Source of the DNA: Pseudomonadota bacterium
Lineage (GTDB): Bacteria > Pseudomonadota > Gammaproteobacteria > Burkholderiales > Burkholderiaceae_D
Direction of reading: 5' to 3'
Assembly (NCBI GenBank): GCA_023422955.1
Contig: JAFAGG010000127.1
Span: forward strand, 1-15,122
DNA length: 15,122 nucleotides
Below are positions 1 through 6,707 of the stretch, piece by piece. A model generated the notes under the pieces. The model ran no database searches, was not told the DNA's origin, and saw only the letters and a list, made by a program, of their open reading frames with translations. Every line of letters starts with the position of its first letter. The first letter of the stretch is position 1. Position numbers and translations under genes: made by a program.

Positions 1-38
1 ACTAGTCGTCGGAAGCGTCATATGTGTATAAGTGACAT
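1..38 (+). other. Residual Illumina Nextera adapter at contig end (not genomic)
   Basis: Bases 6-38 align without gaps to the 33-nt Nextera read-1 transposase adapter. There are 29 identities, and the mismatches fall at 13, 21, 33 and 38. Recognisable blocks are TCGTCGG at 6-12, AGCGTCA at 14-20 and ATGTGTATAAG at 22-32. Bases 1-5 (ACTAG) equal the last five bases of the i5 index I recall as S513, which is the order expected in a library molecule; five bases is weak support. The in-frame TGA at 33-35 lies in this adapter, so it is not a real stop upstream of the first gene. Genomic sequence starts at about base 39. Confidence 0.92.
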
Positions 39-911
39 AGGCCAAACAAGCCGCGACCAAGCAATCCCACGCCTGAACCAACTCCAGAGCCGACTCCGAC
101 TCCAACCCCGACGCCTACTCCAACGCCTACTCCAACGCCGACGCCTACTCCAACGCCGACGCCCACACCCACTCCGACACCCGTTCCAGGAGTGATTTCT
201 GCCCAAGGGCTATTGGACGATATGGCAAAAGCCCATGATTCAACCGTGCATGGCGTCAACCCTGCCTGGGACTGGGGCAGCAAGCCGCGCATGGGTTACG
301 GCGTGAACGTCCCGTCCGGCTATGAAGATCCGCATTTCGTGCCCTGGGGCATCGCCGCCAATGCCACGTCCGGCAACCCGGCGCGCAATACCCGCGTCCA
401 GCTGCGCAAAATCATCCTGGATGTGAAACGCAATGGCACCTGGTCCCGTATTGTGTACAACACGTCGGACTCCCAGATCATGGGTTCGCTGTACACCAAC
501 TACGAAACGAATGCGACCGCACCCGCCAACGTGCGCAAGCATGGCAGCGATGGCATTTCCGTCAAACTGCCGGACAGCGGCGGCTCCTTCCACTTCATGA
601 CGACCAACCGCTTCCGCGTTCCCACCGGCGCGCAGGAAATCGTGTCGCGCGTGGAAGCACGACTGATCGTGGACGACACGTCCAAAACGGATGACCGCTC
701 CAATGCAGCCTTGCTGGTATCGCAGGGTGGAGATATCTGGCGCAATGCGTCGGCTCAGTGGAATCCTAATACCCTGAGCAACGTTGACTTTGCTATCGGC
801 CGCTTCAAGTACGTTACCAACGAATGGCAAACATTCACGGCGCATACGCTGGCCAATCAGACCGAGGTCAATGACTATCTCGCAAGAGAAGCGAACTTGA
901 GTCCGCGATAA
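39..911 (+). CDS. C-terminal part of exported Pro-Thr-linker protein, unknown EPS-associated domain (5' truncated)
   Basis: The reading frame is open from the first genomic base to TAA at 909-911 (290 codons), so the N-terminus and any signal peptide lie off the contig. It starts with a Pro-rich stretch, then about 39 codons of alternating Pro and Thr (Glu early on), then a compact domain of about 240 residues. A GTG at 192 could be read as a start, but it lies inside the frame directly after the linker and has no good ribosome site. Pro-Thr linkers are typical of exported multidomain proteins, including carbohydrate-active ones. The domain is homologous along its whole length to the secreted protein at 6708-7505: DWGSKPRMG matches DWAQKPRLG, DFAIGRFKYV matches DVAIGRLRWV, and both carry a WR...W...SN block before it. 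I do not recognise the family. A carbohydrate-binding or polysaccharide-cleaving role is only suggested by the context. Confidence 0.82.
   Translation, partial: RPNKPRPSNPTPEPTPEPTPTPTPTPTPTPTPTPTPTPTPTPTPTPTPVPGVISAQGLLDDMAKAHDSTVHGVNPAWDWGSKPRMGYGVNVPSGYEDPHFVPWGIAANATSGNPARNTRVQLRKIILDVKRNGTWSRIVYNTSDSQIMGSLYTNYETNATAPANVRKHGSDGISVKLPDSGGSFHFMTTNRFRVPTGAQEIVSRVEARLIVDDTSKTDDRSNAALLVSQGGDIWRNASAQWNPNTLSNVDFAIGRFKYVTNEWQTFTAHTLANQTEVNDYLAREANLSPR
66..182 (+). repeat. Pro-Thr codon repeat (low-complexity linker)
   Basis: Degenerate tandem repeats of CCN-ACN codons encode the alternating Pro-Thr linker. The unit ACGCCTACTCCA recurs at 111, 123 and 141, with ACGCCG interspersed. Glu replaces Thr at codons 75-77 and 87-89. 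The reverse strand reads as an artificial Gly-Val repeat. Low complexity of this kind often breaks short-read assemblies, which fits the contig end just upstream. Confidence 0.9.
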
Positions 912-975
912 TTTTTCAGCTTCCGCTCCGGTACAGGACAAGCCGTCCTGCACCGGCGGCTGTGCCTGAAAAATT
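910..975 (+). repeat. Long imperfect inverted repeat after the first gene
   Basis: Perfect 10-bp outer arms (AATTTTTCAG at 910-919 and CTGAAAAATT at 966-975) enclose a second hairpin: CCGGT 928-932 with ACCGG 952-956, and CAGGAC 934-939 with GTCCTG 945-950, around a 5-nt loop. The left arm overlaps the stop codon. No T-tract follows on the plus strand, so a classical terminator is unlikely. It could protect the mRNA 3' end or help attenuate transcription from either side. Confidence 0.6.
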
Positions 976-1001
976 CGCGCAAGCAGGACCGCTGACGTCA
1001 G

Positions 1002-1045
1002 CGAGGGCCAGGGATGTTCGCATCCCTGGCCCTCGTTTTGCGTTT
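1002..1045 (+). terminator. Strong Rho-independent terminator
   Basis: A perfect 15-bp GC-rich stem (arms 1002-1016 and 1021-1035) is closed by a TTCG tetraloop at 1017-1020 and followed by TTTTGCGTTT. The T-run lies only on the plus side, so it ends transcription of the gene that stops at 911. A 12-bp palindrome, GCTGACGTCAGC (991-1002), abuts the stem. The rest of the gap to 1165 holds only short GC-rich hairpins; no convincing terminator for the oncoming minus-strand operon was found. Confidence 0.92.
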
Positions 1046-1164
1046 CAATTTTCCTGTCGTCAGTCCATAAAAAACTCTTGTGAACGAAGCTGACCGCTTC
1101 TGGCTGAAGCGCGCTTACGCCTGCATTCAGGCATGGCAGGCGCGGCGCGGCGCTGCACGATTGC

Positions 1165-2130
1165 TCAGTACTTCGGGCCAGCTCCCTTGAAAGGCCACAT
1201 CAGTACATTCCACAAGCCGCTTGCCTTGATGATCGCTTCCATCGGCACCGCATCGTCAGGCATGTAGATGCGTTTCAGTCGGAAGAGATCGGTGGACTTG
1301 CCGTTCAATCCGCCATCGACCGTCAGCGCGCAACGATAGCCAGCCTGTTTTGCCAGTTCCACATCTCTATCGCTGTAATCGCCGTGCGGGTAAGCCAGTG
1401 CATAGATATCCAGGGAAAACTTGGCTTCCAGCTCCGTCTTGCAGACACTGATTTCCTCGTAAGCCTCCTCGAACGTACACATCGGCAGCACGGGATGAAA
1501 GCGCGTATGCGCCTGGAAGTCGATATAAGGCTGCATTTTCCTGATTTCCTGCGCGCTCAGCGCCTGCCGGGTTGCATGCGCCGTTTCTTTGCTGAGCCCG
1601 AAACGACTCAGCTCGCAGGCGACTTCCTGGTTCCTTTTCTTCTTCATGCTGCGGAAATCCTCTTCCGACTTGAGGGCCGTCCACCAGAAATGGCGAGTCG
1701 TATCCACGATGCCGCTGGTCAGGAATATGGTGACCGGCACCTTTTTCTTGGCGATCACCTGCAGCAGCTTGAAGTTTCCCGCCAGTCCGTCATCGATGGT
1801 GATCACCAGAGGATACCTGGGCAAAAGATGAAGCGTATTGCCGAGGCGCGCATCGATATAGTCTCGCAGTGAAATCAGGCTGAAGTGCTTTTTCAGCGCA
1901 TCGATATGGGCGGCAAAGAGGATAGGGTCGGGATCATGGTACAGAATGATGGACGGCCTATGCCTTTGGGCACAGAACTGCCACGCCCTCACCAGCTTCG
2001 CCTGGCACAGGAAGTGAAACAGGGCATTCCTTATCCTGGCCTTATCGTCCCGCGGGGAACGACGAAAGGATGAAGAAAAAAAACTGAGCTTGCTCTCTCT
2101 ATTCTTCAGCATGCTTAGCCAGGTCTTCAA
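1165..2130 (-). CDS. Polysaccharide deacetylase family protein (NodB-like)
   Basis: A 321-aa protein with the NodB/carbohydrate esterase 4 pattern. It shows ILYHD (61-66), motif 1 TIDDG (111-115, catalytic base Asp113 and metal ligand Asp114), motif 2 HTRFH (metal ligands His208 and His212) and motif 3 YPHGDYS (247-253). The family removes N- or O-acetyl groups from sugars using a divalent metal. No signal peptide or membrane segment is visible, so it may act in the cytoplasm on a lipid-linked repeat unit, or it may need another export route. Start choice: TTG at 2130 has a GGAGG (2138-2142) 7 nt upstream, while the ATG at 2112 has no Shine-Dalgarno sequence. The gene start overlaps the end of the preceding gene by 32 nt, suggesting translational coupling. 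It is the last gene of the operon. Substrate unknown. Confidence 0.88.
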   Translation of the reverse strand: MKTWLSMLKNRESKLSFFSSSFRRSPRDDKARIRNALFHFLCQAKLVRAWQFCAQRHRPSIILYHDPDPILFAAHIDALKKHFSLISLRDYIDARLGNTLHLLPRYPLVITIDDGLAGNFKLLQVIAKKKVPVTIFLTSGIVDTTRHFWWTALKSEEDFRSMKKKRNQEVACELSRFGLSKETAHATRQALSAQEIRKMQPYIDFQAHTRFHPVLPMCTFEEAYEEISVCKTELEAKFSLDIYALAYPHGDYSDRDVELAKQAGYRCALTVDGGLNGKSTDLFRLKRIYMPDDAVPMEAIIKASGLWNVLMWPFKGAGPKY

Positions 2131-3091
2131 TTTCCCTCCTCCTCAAAACATATTTTTTGCTCAGGCATTTTTCATTGAAACTGAACTGAATGGCTTCTCG
2201 AATGGATGCCTTGATACTCCGCCTGAGTATTGTTTTCTTGCGGTGCTTGGCCTTGACTTCTTCCAGCGGCTTGAGCTGCTCCGGAATCGGTCTCAGGTAA
2301 TAGCCGCTCTCTGCACGTTCGCCGATGGCCTGATTCCAGAAGCGGTCATAGTCGAACGTGAACTTTTCATTATTCCAGGTCTGTTTTTGCACCTGTTGAT
2401 CAAGCCCTATGCCAGCGAGCAAGGGAATGCCCAAAGCAAACGCCACGCCCTCAATTCCCGCCAGCAGCAATAGGGATGGTGCAAGATCCCCATAGTGCTC
2501 CTTGACCTGCCGGATGCGTTCCGCCATGCCGGCGCCTCCTTGTATCGCAGTGACGAGAACCACCTGTTCACTAGCTGTGCCTACTGCATGGCCGGGAACG
2601 ATGCTGAAAGTGAGCGAGTAAATGCATGCACCGTCGCTCTTGAATTTCAGCAGAAGGTCGCCCTCGTAATCATGTTCCCAGTCAACCGGGAAGCTGATTG
2701 CGATCGCAGAAACGCTGCCCTCATTCACATCCTGCCAGAGTTCATATTCGCCATCGTAGATACGCGCAAAGAAATCATCATTGACTCTCTCCGCCAGAAA
2801 TCTGTAATGAAAAGCTAGCGCTTCGAGCCGCATTCTTTTGGTAAACGAATGAACCAGATACGGCCGGTACAGATACTTGTAGCCGAGCTTCGGGCGACGC
2901 GCGGTCAGCTCGGAAACGGGAGCCGTTTTCAGTACGCGCATCATTCTCAAATGAGCGGGAAGGTATAACAACAGCGGCATGGCGCGATAGGCAGCCCGGA
3001 ACAGCTTGGGCAATCCACCCTTGGCGACAACGTCCAGCGCTGCCCGCAATGCCGGGTTTATTGAAGCGGAACCATACTTCTCTAATTGCAT
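2099..3091 (-). CDS. VirK/YbjX family protein (DUF535)
   Basis: A 330-aa protein with the conserved layout of the DUF535 (VirK/YbjX) family: RPYLVHSF and an HYRFL block (about 76-99), an EGDLLLKF strand (143-150), YSLTFSI (158-164), TAIQGG (181-186), a KEHYGDLAPSLLL stretch (197-209) and FDYDRFW (246-252), with a basic C-terminal tail. In enterobacteria the family includes VirK and YbjX, linked to envelope stress and antimicrobial-peptide resistance; biochemical function is not established. No signal peptide is seen. The frame stays open to an ATG at 3202, but those 37 codons look non-coding; the ATG at 3091 has GGAAGG 6 nt upstream. It lies after rmlA and overlaps the deacetylase gene start by 32 nt, so it is probably co-transcribed with EPS genes. 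A role in lipid or glycan modification is possible but unproven. Confidence 0.8.
   Translation of the reverse strand: MQLEKYGSASINPALRAALDVVAKGGLPKLFRAAYRAMPLLLYLPAHLRMMRVLKTAPVSELTARRPKLGYKYLYRPYLVHSFTKRMRLEALAFHYRFLAERVNDDFFARIYDGEYELWQDVNEGSVSAIAISFPVDWEHDYEGDLLLKFKSDGACIYSLTFSIVPGHAVGTASEQVVLVTAIQGGAGMAERIRQVKEHYGDLAPSLLLLAGIEGVAFALGIPLLAGIGLDQQVQKQTWNNEKFTFDYDRFWNQAIGERAESGYYLRPIPEQLKPLEEVKAKHRKKTILRRSIKASIREAIQFSFNEKCLSKKYVLRRREIEDLAKHAEE
2134..2144 (-). promoter_or_regulatory. Strong Shine-Dalgarno deciding a TTG start
   Basis: The minus strand reads GAGGAGGAGGG followed by AAA and TTG. The GGAGG core at 2138-2142 sits 7 nt from the TTG at 2130. This favours the TTG over the ATG six codons downstream as the start of the deacetylase gene. 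Confidence 0.7.
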
Positions 3092-3175
3092 GGCTGACCT
3101 TCCAATAGTCCAATAGTTGTGAAGCGTGGTTAGCCGGCCCGCACGGAAACACACAGTGAAACGACGATGCCGGCT

Positions 3176-3192
3176 TGCGTGCACTGCACGCA
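3176..3192. repeat. Short inverted repeat in the rmlA to VirK-like gap
   Basis: TGCGTGCA, one C, then TGCACGCA form a perfect inverted repeat with 8-bp arms in the 110-nt gap between rmlA and the VirK/YbjX-type gene. A related TACATGC direct repeat lies beside it (3193-3208). With no T-run following, it is not a terminator. It could be a protein site or an mRNA processing hairpin. Confidence 0.45.
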
Positions 3193-3201
3193 CTACATGC
3201 A

Positions 3202-4104
3202 TTACATGCGATAAGGCAGCTCCTCCATGCTGGGGCTTAGCAGAGAAAGCAGGTAAGTACCATACGAACTTTTCTTCAAGGGATGTGCCAGCTGCGCCAG
3301 CCTGTCATCCGTTATCCAGCCATTCCGCCATGCGATTTCTTCAGGCATGGCGATCCTGATTCCTCTCTGGCGTTCCAGGCTCTGCACGAAGGTGGATGCC
3401 AGCAGCAGCGAATCGTGGGTTCCGGAATCGTGCCAGGCATAGTCGCTTCCGAATATCCTTACCTCCAGCTTCCCCTGCTCCAGATAACGCTGATTGACAT
3501 CGGTAATCTCCAGCTCTCCCCGCGCAGACGGCTTCAGGTTTTTCGCGATGTCAACGACCTGGTTGTCATAGAAGTAGAGACCGGTCACCGCATAATCGGA
3601 CCTCGGGCATTCCGGTTTTTCCTCTATGCTCGCCACATGGCCGCTGGGGCTGAATTCGACAATTCCATAGCGTTCAGGGTCGTTGACGCGATAGGCGAAT
3701 ACCGTCGCACCTGAACGCTGCTTGTCGGCTGACGCCAGCAAAGAAGGCAGGTCGCGTCCATAGAACAGGTTGTCGCCGAGCACGAGCGCGCAGGGGCCGT
3801 TTTCCAGAAAATTCTCGCCCAGGATAAAAGCCTGTGCGATGCCGTCGGGCGACGACTGGACCGCGTATGAAATGGACACTCCCCATTGGCTTCCATCCCA
3901 GAGCATGTCCGTGAAACCAGGATGGTCCTGAGGCGTCGTGATGATGAGTATGTCGCGAATGCCGGCCATCATGAGCGTAGACAAGGGATAGTAGATCATC
4001 GGCTTGTCGTAAACCGGGAGCATTTGCTTCGATATAGTTCGCGTGACGGGATAAAGACGGGTGCCCGATCCGCCGGCCAAGATGATGCCCTTACGGTTTC
4101 GCAT
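3202..4104 (-). CDS. rmlA: Glucose-1-phosphate thymidylyltransferase
   Basis: RmlA (RfbA) joins glucose-1-phosphate and dTTP to give dTDP-glucose and pyrophosphate, the first step to dTDP-L-rhamnose and other dTDP-deoxysugars; it is cytoplasmic. The 300-aa product shows the signature LAGGSGTRLYP (9-19), SKQMLPVYDKPMIYYPLST (25-43), a GIRDILIITTPQD block (48-60) and LGDNLFYG (109-116) with the metal-binding Asp111. Length and motifs are typical of the family. The usual WLDTGTH block near the C-terminal third reads WHDSGTH here. The start is the ATG at 4104, preceded by AGAGGA about 5 nt away; an earlier ATG-like start at 4119 has no such site. rmlB, rmlC and rmlD are absent from the window, so the final sugar cannot be told. 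The neighbouring DUF1972-type transferase would fit rhamnose transfer. Confidence 0.96.
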   Translation of the reverse strand: MRNRKGIILAGGSGTRLYPVTRTISKQMLPVYDKPMIYYPLSTLMMAGIRDILIITTPQDHPGFTDMLWDGSQWGVSISYAVQSSPDGIAQAFILGENFLENGPCALVLGDNLFYGRDLPSLLASADKQRSGATVFAYRVNDPERYGIVEFSPSGHVASIEEKPECPRSDYAVTGLYFYDNQVVDIAKNLKPSARGELEITDVNQRYLEQGKLEVRIFGSDYAWHDSGTHDSLLLASTFVQSLERQRGIRIAMPEEIAWRNGWITDDRLAQLAHPLKKSSYGTYLLSLLSPSMEELPYRM

Positions 4105-4143
4105 GACTATCCTCTGCAAAAAACACTACATCTGAAATTCCCA

Positions 4144-5295
4144 TCATCGTTCTCCGACCGATGCACTGTGAACCGGCGTAACGCGCACGGGTGCCGGCGC
4201 CAGCATGGAAAGCAGCAAAGCTTCATAGGCCAGCAACACTCTTGGCCACGTGAAAGATTCATGATGCCGCCTGCTACTTGCTGCACGCATCGCTCCTATT
4301 TCTTCCTGGTCATGAATGGTCTGCTCCAGCACTGCAGCAAGTGCATCGGTGGAATCGAAATAGCGCGCATGATCGCCGGCGACCCAGCGGTTGAACTTGT
4401 TGTCGTGAGCGACAATCGCATTGCCGGCGCCCAGCGCTTCCACCAGCGAAGGATTGGTGCCGCCCACCTGGTGCCCGTGGAGATACAGGCGCGCGAAATG
4501 TCGCAGCGCGGCCAGCTTTTCCTTATCGTAAATCGCGCCGACAAACAGGACTTCTTCAGACGCCGCCTCCAGCACTTCGCGCTGCAAGGGAATGTCGGTC
4601 GAATATTTTCCGAGCACGATCAAGGGAATGCCCTGCTTCTTTTTCGACCACGCCCGTACAATTTCAAGCACGGAGTTCTCCGGTTCCGGCCGCGCTATCA
4701 TGATGGCGTAATGATTCGGCCGAAGGCCGTATTCGTTCAGCACTTCAGCATTGGCGGACGCGATGCAAGGCGCTCCATAGGCGATGGTGGAAATTTTCCC
4801 TTCATGCACATGCCTTAGCAGATGCGACTTGATGTGCGGATGATCCGCGATCAGATGGTGTCCGAGATGCGCCCCCGCCCACTCGTTCATGTACAGCCAT
4901 AATTTCGCGCCCAGGCTCCATTTCTGCCGGCGCCACTCGATGCCGTCCATGTTGATCAGATTGGTAATGCCATTCAGGCGATACAGGCTGGTAAACACCG
5001 CCGTGTTATAGCCGAGCGTCAGCACCAGTCCTGTCTCGTTGCAGGCATGCAGCGTGGACTTCCAGTCGAAAAGGACGGTGCCCATTGCGCCTTTTCGTTC
5101 TATCGGAATATGTACTCGCCTGATTCCTTTCCACATATCCTCGTAAGGACTTCCTCCGCCGTCATCCTGGCAGTAGACGGTAACGGACCAGCCTGCTTCG
5201 GTCAGATAGACCGCCAGGTATTCCGCGAACGTTTCAAAGCCGCCGTGACATGCCGGGATGCCGCGCGTACCAAGAATACGCAGATGCTTGCTCAT
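4144..5295 (-). CDS. Glycosyltransferase, DUF1972 plus GT4 type (rhamnosyltransferase-like)
   Basis: A 383-aa GT-B fold protein. The N-terminal half has the DUF1972 signature GTRGIPACHGGFETFAEYL (9-27), followed by a LTLGYNTAVF segment and INMDGIEWRR. The C-terminal half has the group-1 transferase core with VLGKYS, FVGAIYD, and GGTNPSLVEALGAG in the nucleotide-sugar-binding region. In related clusters this architecture is often annotated as a rhamnosyltransferase acting on lipid-linked oligosaccharides at the inner face of the cytoplasmic membrane. The start is well set: GGAGGGG lies 3 nt before the ATG at 5295. It directly precedes rmlA in the operon (39-nt gap), consistent with use of a dTDP-sugar, though donor and acceptor cannot be read from sequence. 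Confidence 0.9.
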   Translation of the reverse strand: MSKHLRILGTRGIPACHGGFETFAEYLAVYLTEAGWSVTVYCQDDGGGSPYEDMWKGIRRVHIPIERKGAMGTVLFDWKSTLHACNETGLVLTLGYNTAVFTSLYRLNGITNLINMDGIEWRRQKWSLGAKLWLYMNEWAGAHLGHHLIADHPHIKSHLLRHVHEGKISTIAYGAPCIASANAEVLNEYGLRPNHYAIMIARPEPENSVLEIVRAWSKKKQGIPLIVLGKYSTDIPLQREVLEAASEEVLFVGAIYDKEKLAALRHFARLYLHGHQVGGTNPSLVEALGAGNAIVAHDNKFNRWVAGDHARYFDSTDALAAVLEQTIHDQEEIGAMRAASSRRHHESFTWPRVLLAYEALLLSMLAPAPVRVTPVHSASVGER

Positions 5296-5428
5296 AAACC
5301 CCTCCGTGCTTTATGAAGCCTGTGAAGATGAAACGCTGCATGAATGAAGGCAAGCGATCGACGCAGCATGACGACCGAATGTGAAAGATGGAAAAAAATC
5401 TGTGAGTCGGCAGCAAAGCCGCGCCGGA

Positions 5429-6691
5429 TTACTGCTCCCGTAATTGCACGGTCGCAGCTTGAATGGCGTGCGCACTGCCCAGCGATGCATACAATTGCAG
5501 CATGGCCTCGGTATAACGCTGCTGATTGAAGCGTTCCTCGACCATCGCCCGGCCCGCGCTGCCCATTCGGTGCAGCGTCGATGCCGGCAGCGCCGCCGCT
5601 TGCGCGAGCAACTGCGCGAGCGCTTCTTGGTTCCCGCTTTCAAACAGCCAGCCGGTCTCTCCATGCTGAATCATTTCCGGTATGCCGCCGATGTTCGCGC
5701 CGATCACAGGTTTTCCCAGCGCATAGCTTTCCAGGATGCTCATCGGCGCATTTTCATACCATTCCGATGGGAGAATCACCGCCCGCGCATTCGCAATCAG
5801 CGTGTGCAGGTTTGATCCCGACTGATAGCCCATGAACTCGACATCGCCTCCGCTCTCGCTGGCTAGAACTTGCAGCGCCAGGTCTTCGGGGCCGGTGCCG
5901 GCAATCCTGAGCTTGATACCGGAAGCCGATGCGGCGCGGATCAGGGTGGCGACACCCTTTTCCATCGACAGGCGGCCAAAGTAGAGGAAATAATTGCCCG
6001 GCTCATATACCGGCTGAAAAGATGCGGCGGCGACATAGTTGGGAATGTAGATAAATTTTTCGCGCGGCCATCCCCATTCGACAAACTTCTCCAGGAAGAA
6101 GCGGCTGGGTGCGACGATCTTTGCCAGGTGCCGGCGATAGGTTTGCAAACCCTGGTGAAGCATGCTTTCGATTGCCACCACCGAGCTCGCCGCGAGAGAC
6201 TGATGTATGCAGCGATGGCGAACCACGTTCAGCAGGTTGCCGCCCTTGCAACGTTCACAGATCCCGCCGCGGTTCAGCATCTTGTAGGCCGGACACGCCA
6301 GCTTGAGATCATGCGCAGTCATGACGACAGGAATGCCCGCTTCTGCAAGCAGGGGAATGATTGCCGGCGACAAATGATGATAGATGCAGTGCAAGTGCGC
6401 GACGTCGGCGGGGAAAACATCCAGCAATTGTCTTAACTTCTTCCTGGCTTCCAGCGAGTAAATAACCTTGCCGGCCATTTTTGCCTTCTCGAACAAGGAG
6501 TAGGAATTACCCAGTTCGAGTTCATCGACGAAATACGCCGACCACGGCGTCGGCGTATTACCGGGATGGTGCATGGAGAAGAAGGCATTGTTCCATCCGG
6601 CCGCTTCCATCAATGCCGCATGCTCAAGATACACCACGTCGGAACCGCCCCGCCGGTAGTGATAGTTGTTGATGCTGAGTAGATTTGGCAT
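5429..6691 (-). CDS. Glycosyltransferase family 4 protein
   Basis: A 420-aa GT-B glycosyltransferase. The N-terminal domain carries the glycine-rich HYRRGGSDVVYLEH start (11-24) and TAHDLKLACP (125-134). The C-terminal GT1/GT4 domain has YFGRLSMEKGV (237-247), IAGTGPE (263-269), and the donor-binding EX7E pair Glu313 and Glu321 followed by GKPVIG. Four cysteines (133, 145, 148, 161; spacing C-x11-C-x2-C-x12-C) form a possible zinc or structural site also found in many related EPS transferases. It should add one sugar to the undecaprenyl-linked repeat unit in the cytoplasm. The ATG at 6691 is 16 nt after the stop of the secreted-protein gene and has no clear Shine-Dalgarno sequence, so translation may depend on coupling. 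A 133-nt gap separates it from the next gene. Confidence 0.93.
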   Translation of the reverse strand: MPNLLSINNYHYRRGGSDVVYLEHAALMEAAGWNNAFFSMHHPGNTPTPWSAYFVDELELGNSYSLFEKAKMAGKVIYSLEARKKLRQLLDVFPADVAHLHCIYHHLSPAIIPLLAEAGIPVVMTAHDLKLACPAYKMLNRGGICERCKGGNLLNVVRHRCIHQSLAASSVVAIESMLHQGLQTYRRHLAKIVAPSRFFLEKFVEWGWPREKFIYIPNYVAAASFQPVYEPGNYFLYFGRLSMEKGVATLIRAASASGIKLRIAGTGPEDLALQVLASESGGDVEFMGYQSGSNLHTLIANARAVILPSEWYENAPMSILESYALGKPVIGANIGGIPEMIQHGETGWLFESGNQEALAQLLAQAAALPASTLHRMGSAGRAMVEERFNQQRYTEAMLQLYASLGSAHAIQAATVQLREQ

Positions 6692-6707
6692 GAATGGTCT
6701 TGAGGTT

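Noticed and set aside
66..182. CRISPR-like periodic repeat
   Set aside because: The period is a codon pair with degenerate third positions and no spacers; it encodes a protein linker.
2..292. Minus-strand ORF with a long Gly-Val repeat
   Set aside because: It is the reverse reading of the Pro-Thr codon repeat and runs into the adapter; the plus frame is homologous to another protein in the window.
1069..1110. Possible terminator for the minus-strand operon (GAAGC/GCTTC hairpin and T6)
   Set aside because: The 5-bp stem is 11 nt from the T-run; too weak to call without 3'-end data.
3092..3202. Longer N-terminus for the VirK/YbjX-type protein, with TAATG coupling to rmlA
   Set aside because: The 37 extra residues look non-coding (His/Arg-rich, no family match) and the ATG at 3091 has its own good Shine-Dalgarno sequence. 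The coupled start remains possible but is less likely.
5392..5422. Hairpin plus T7 in the gap after the GT4 gene (minus strand)
   Set aside because: The stem is only 5 bp with a G-T pair and the T-run begins about 11 nt later, so it is unlikely to terminate; the operon seems to continue.
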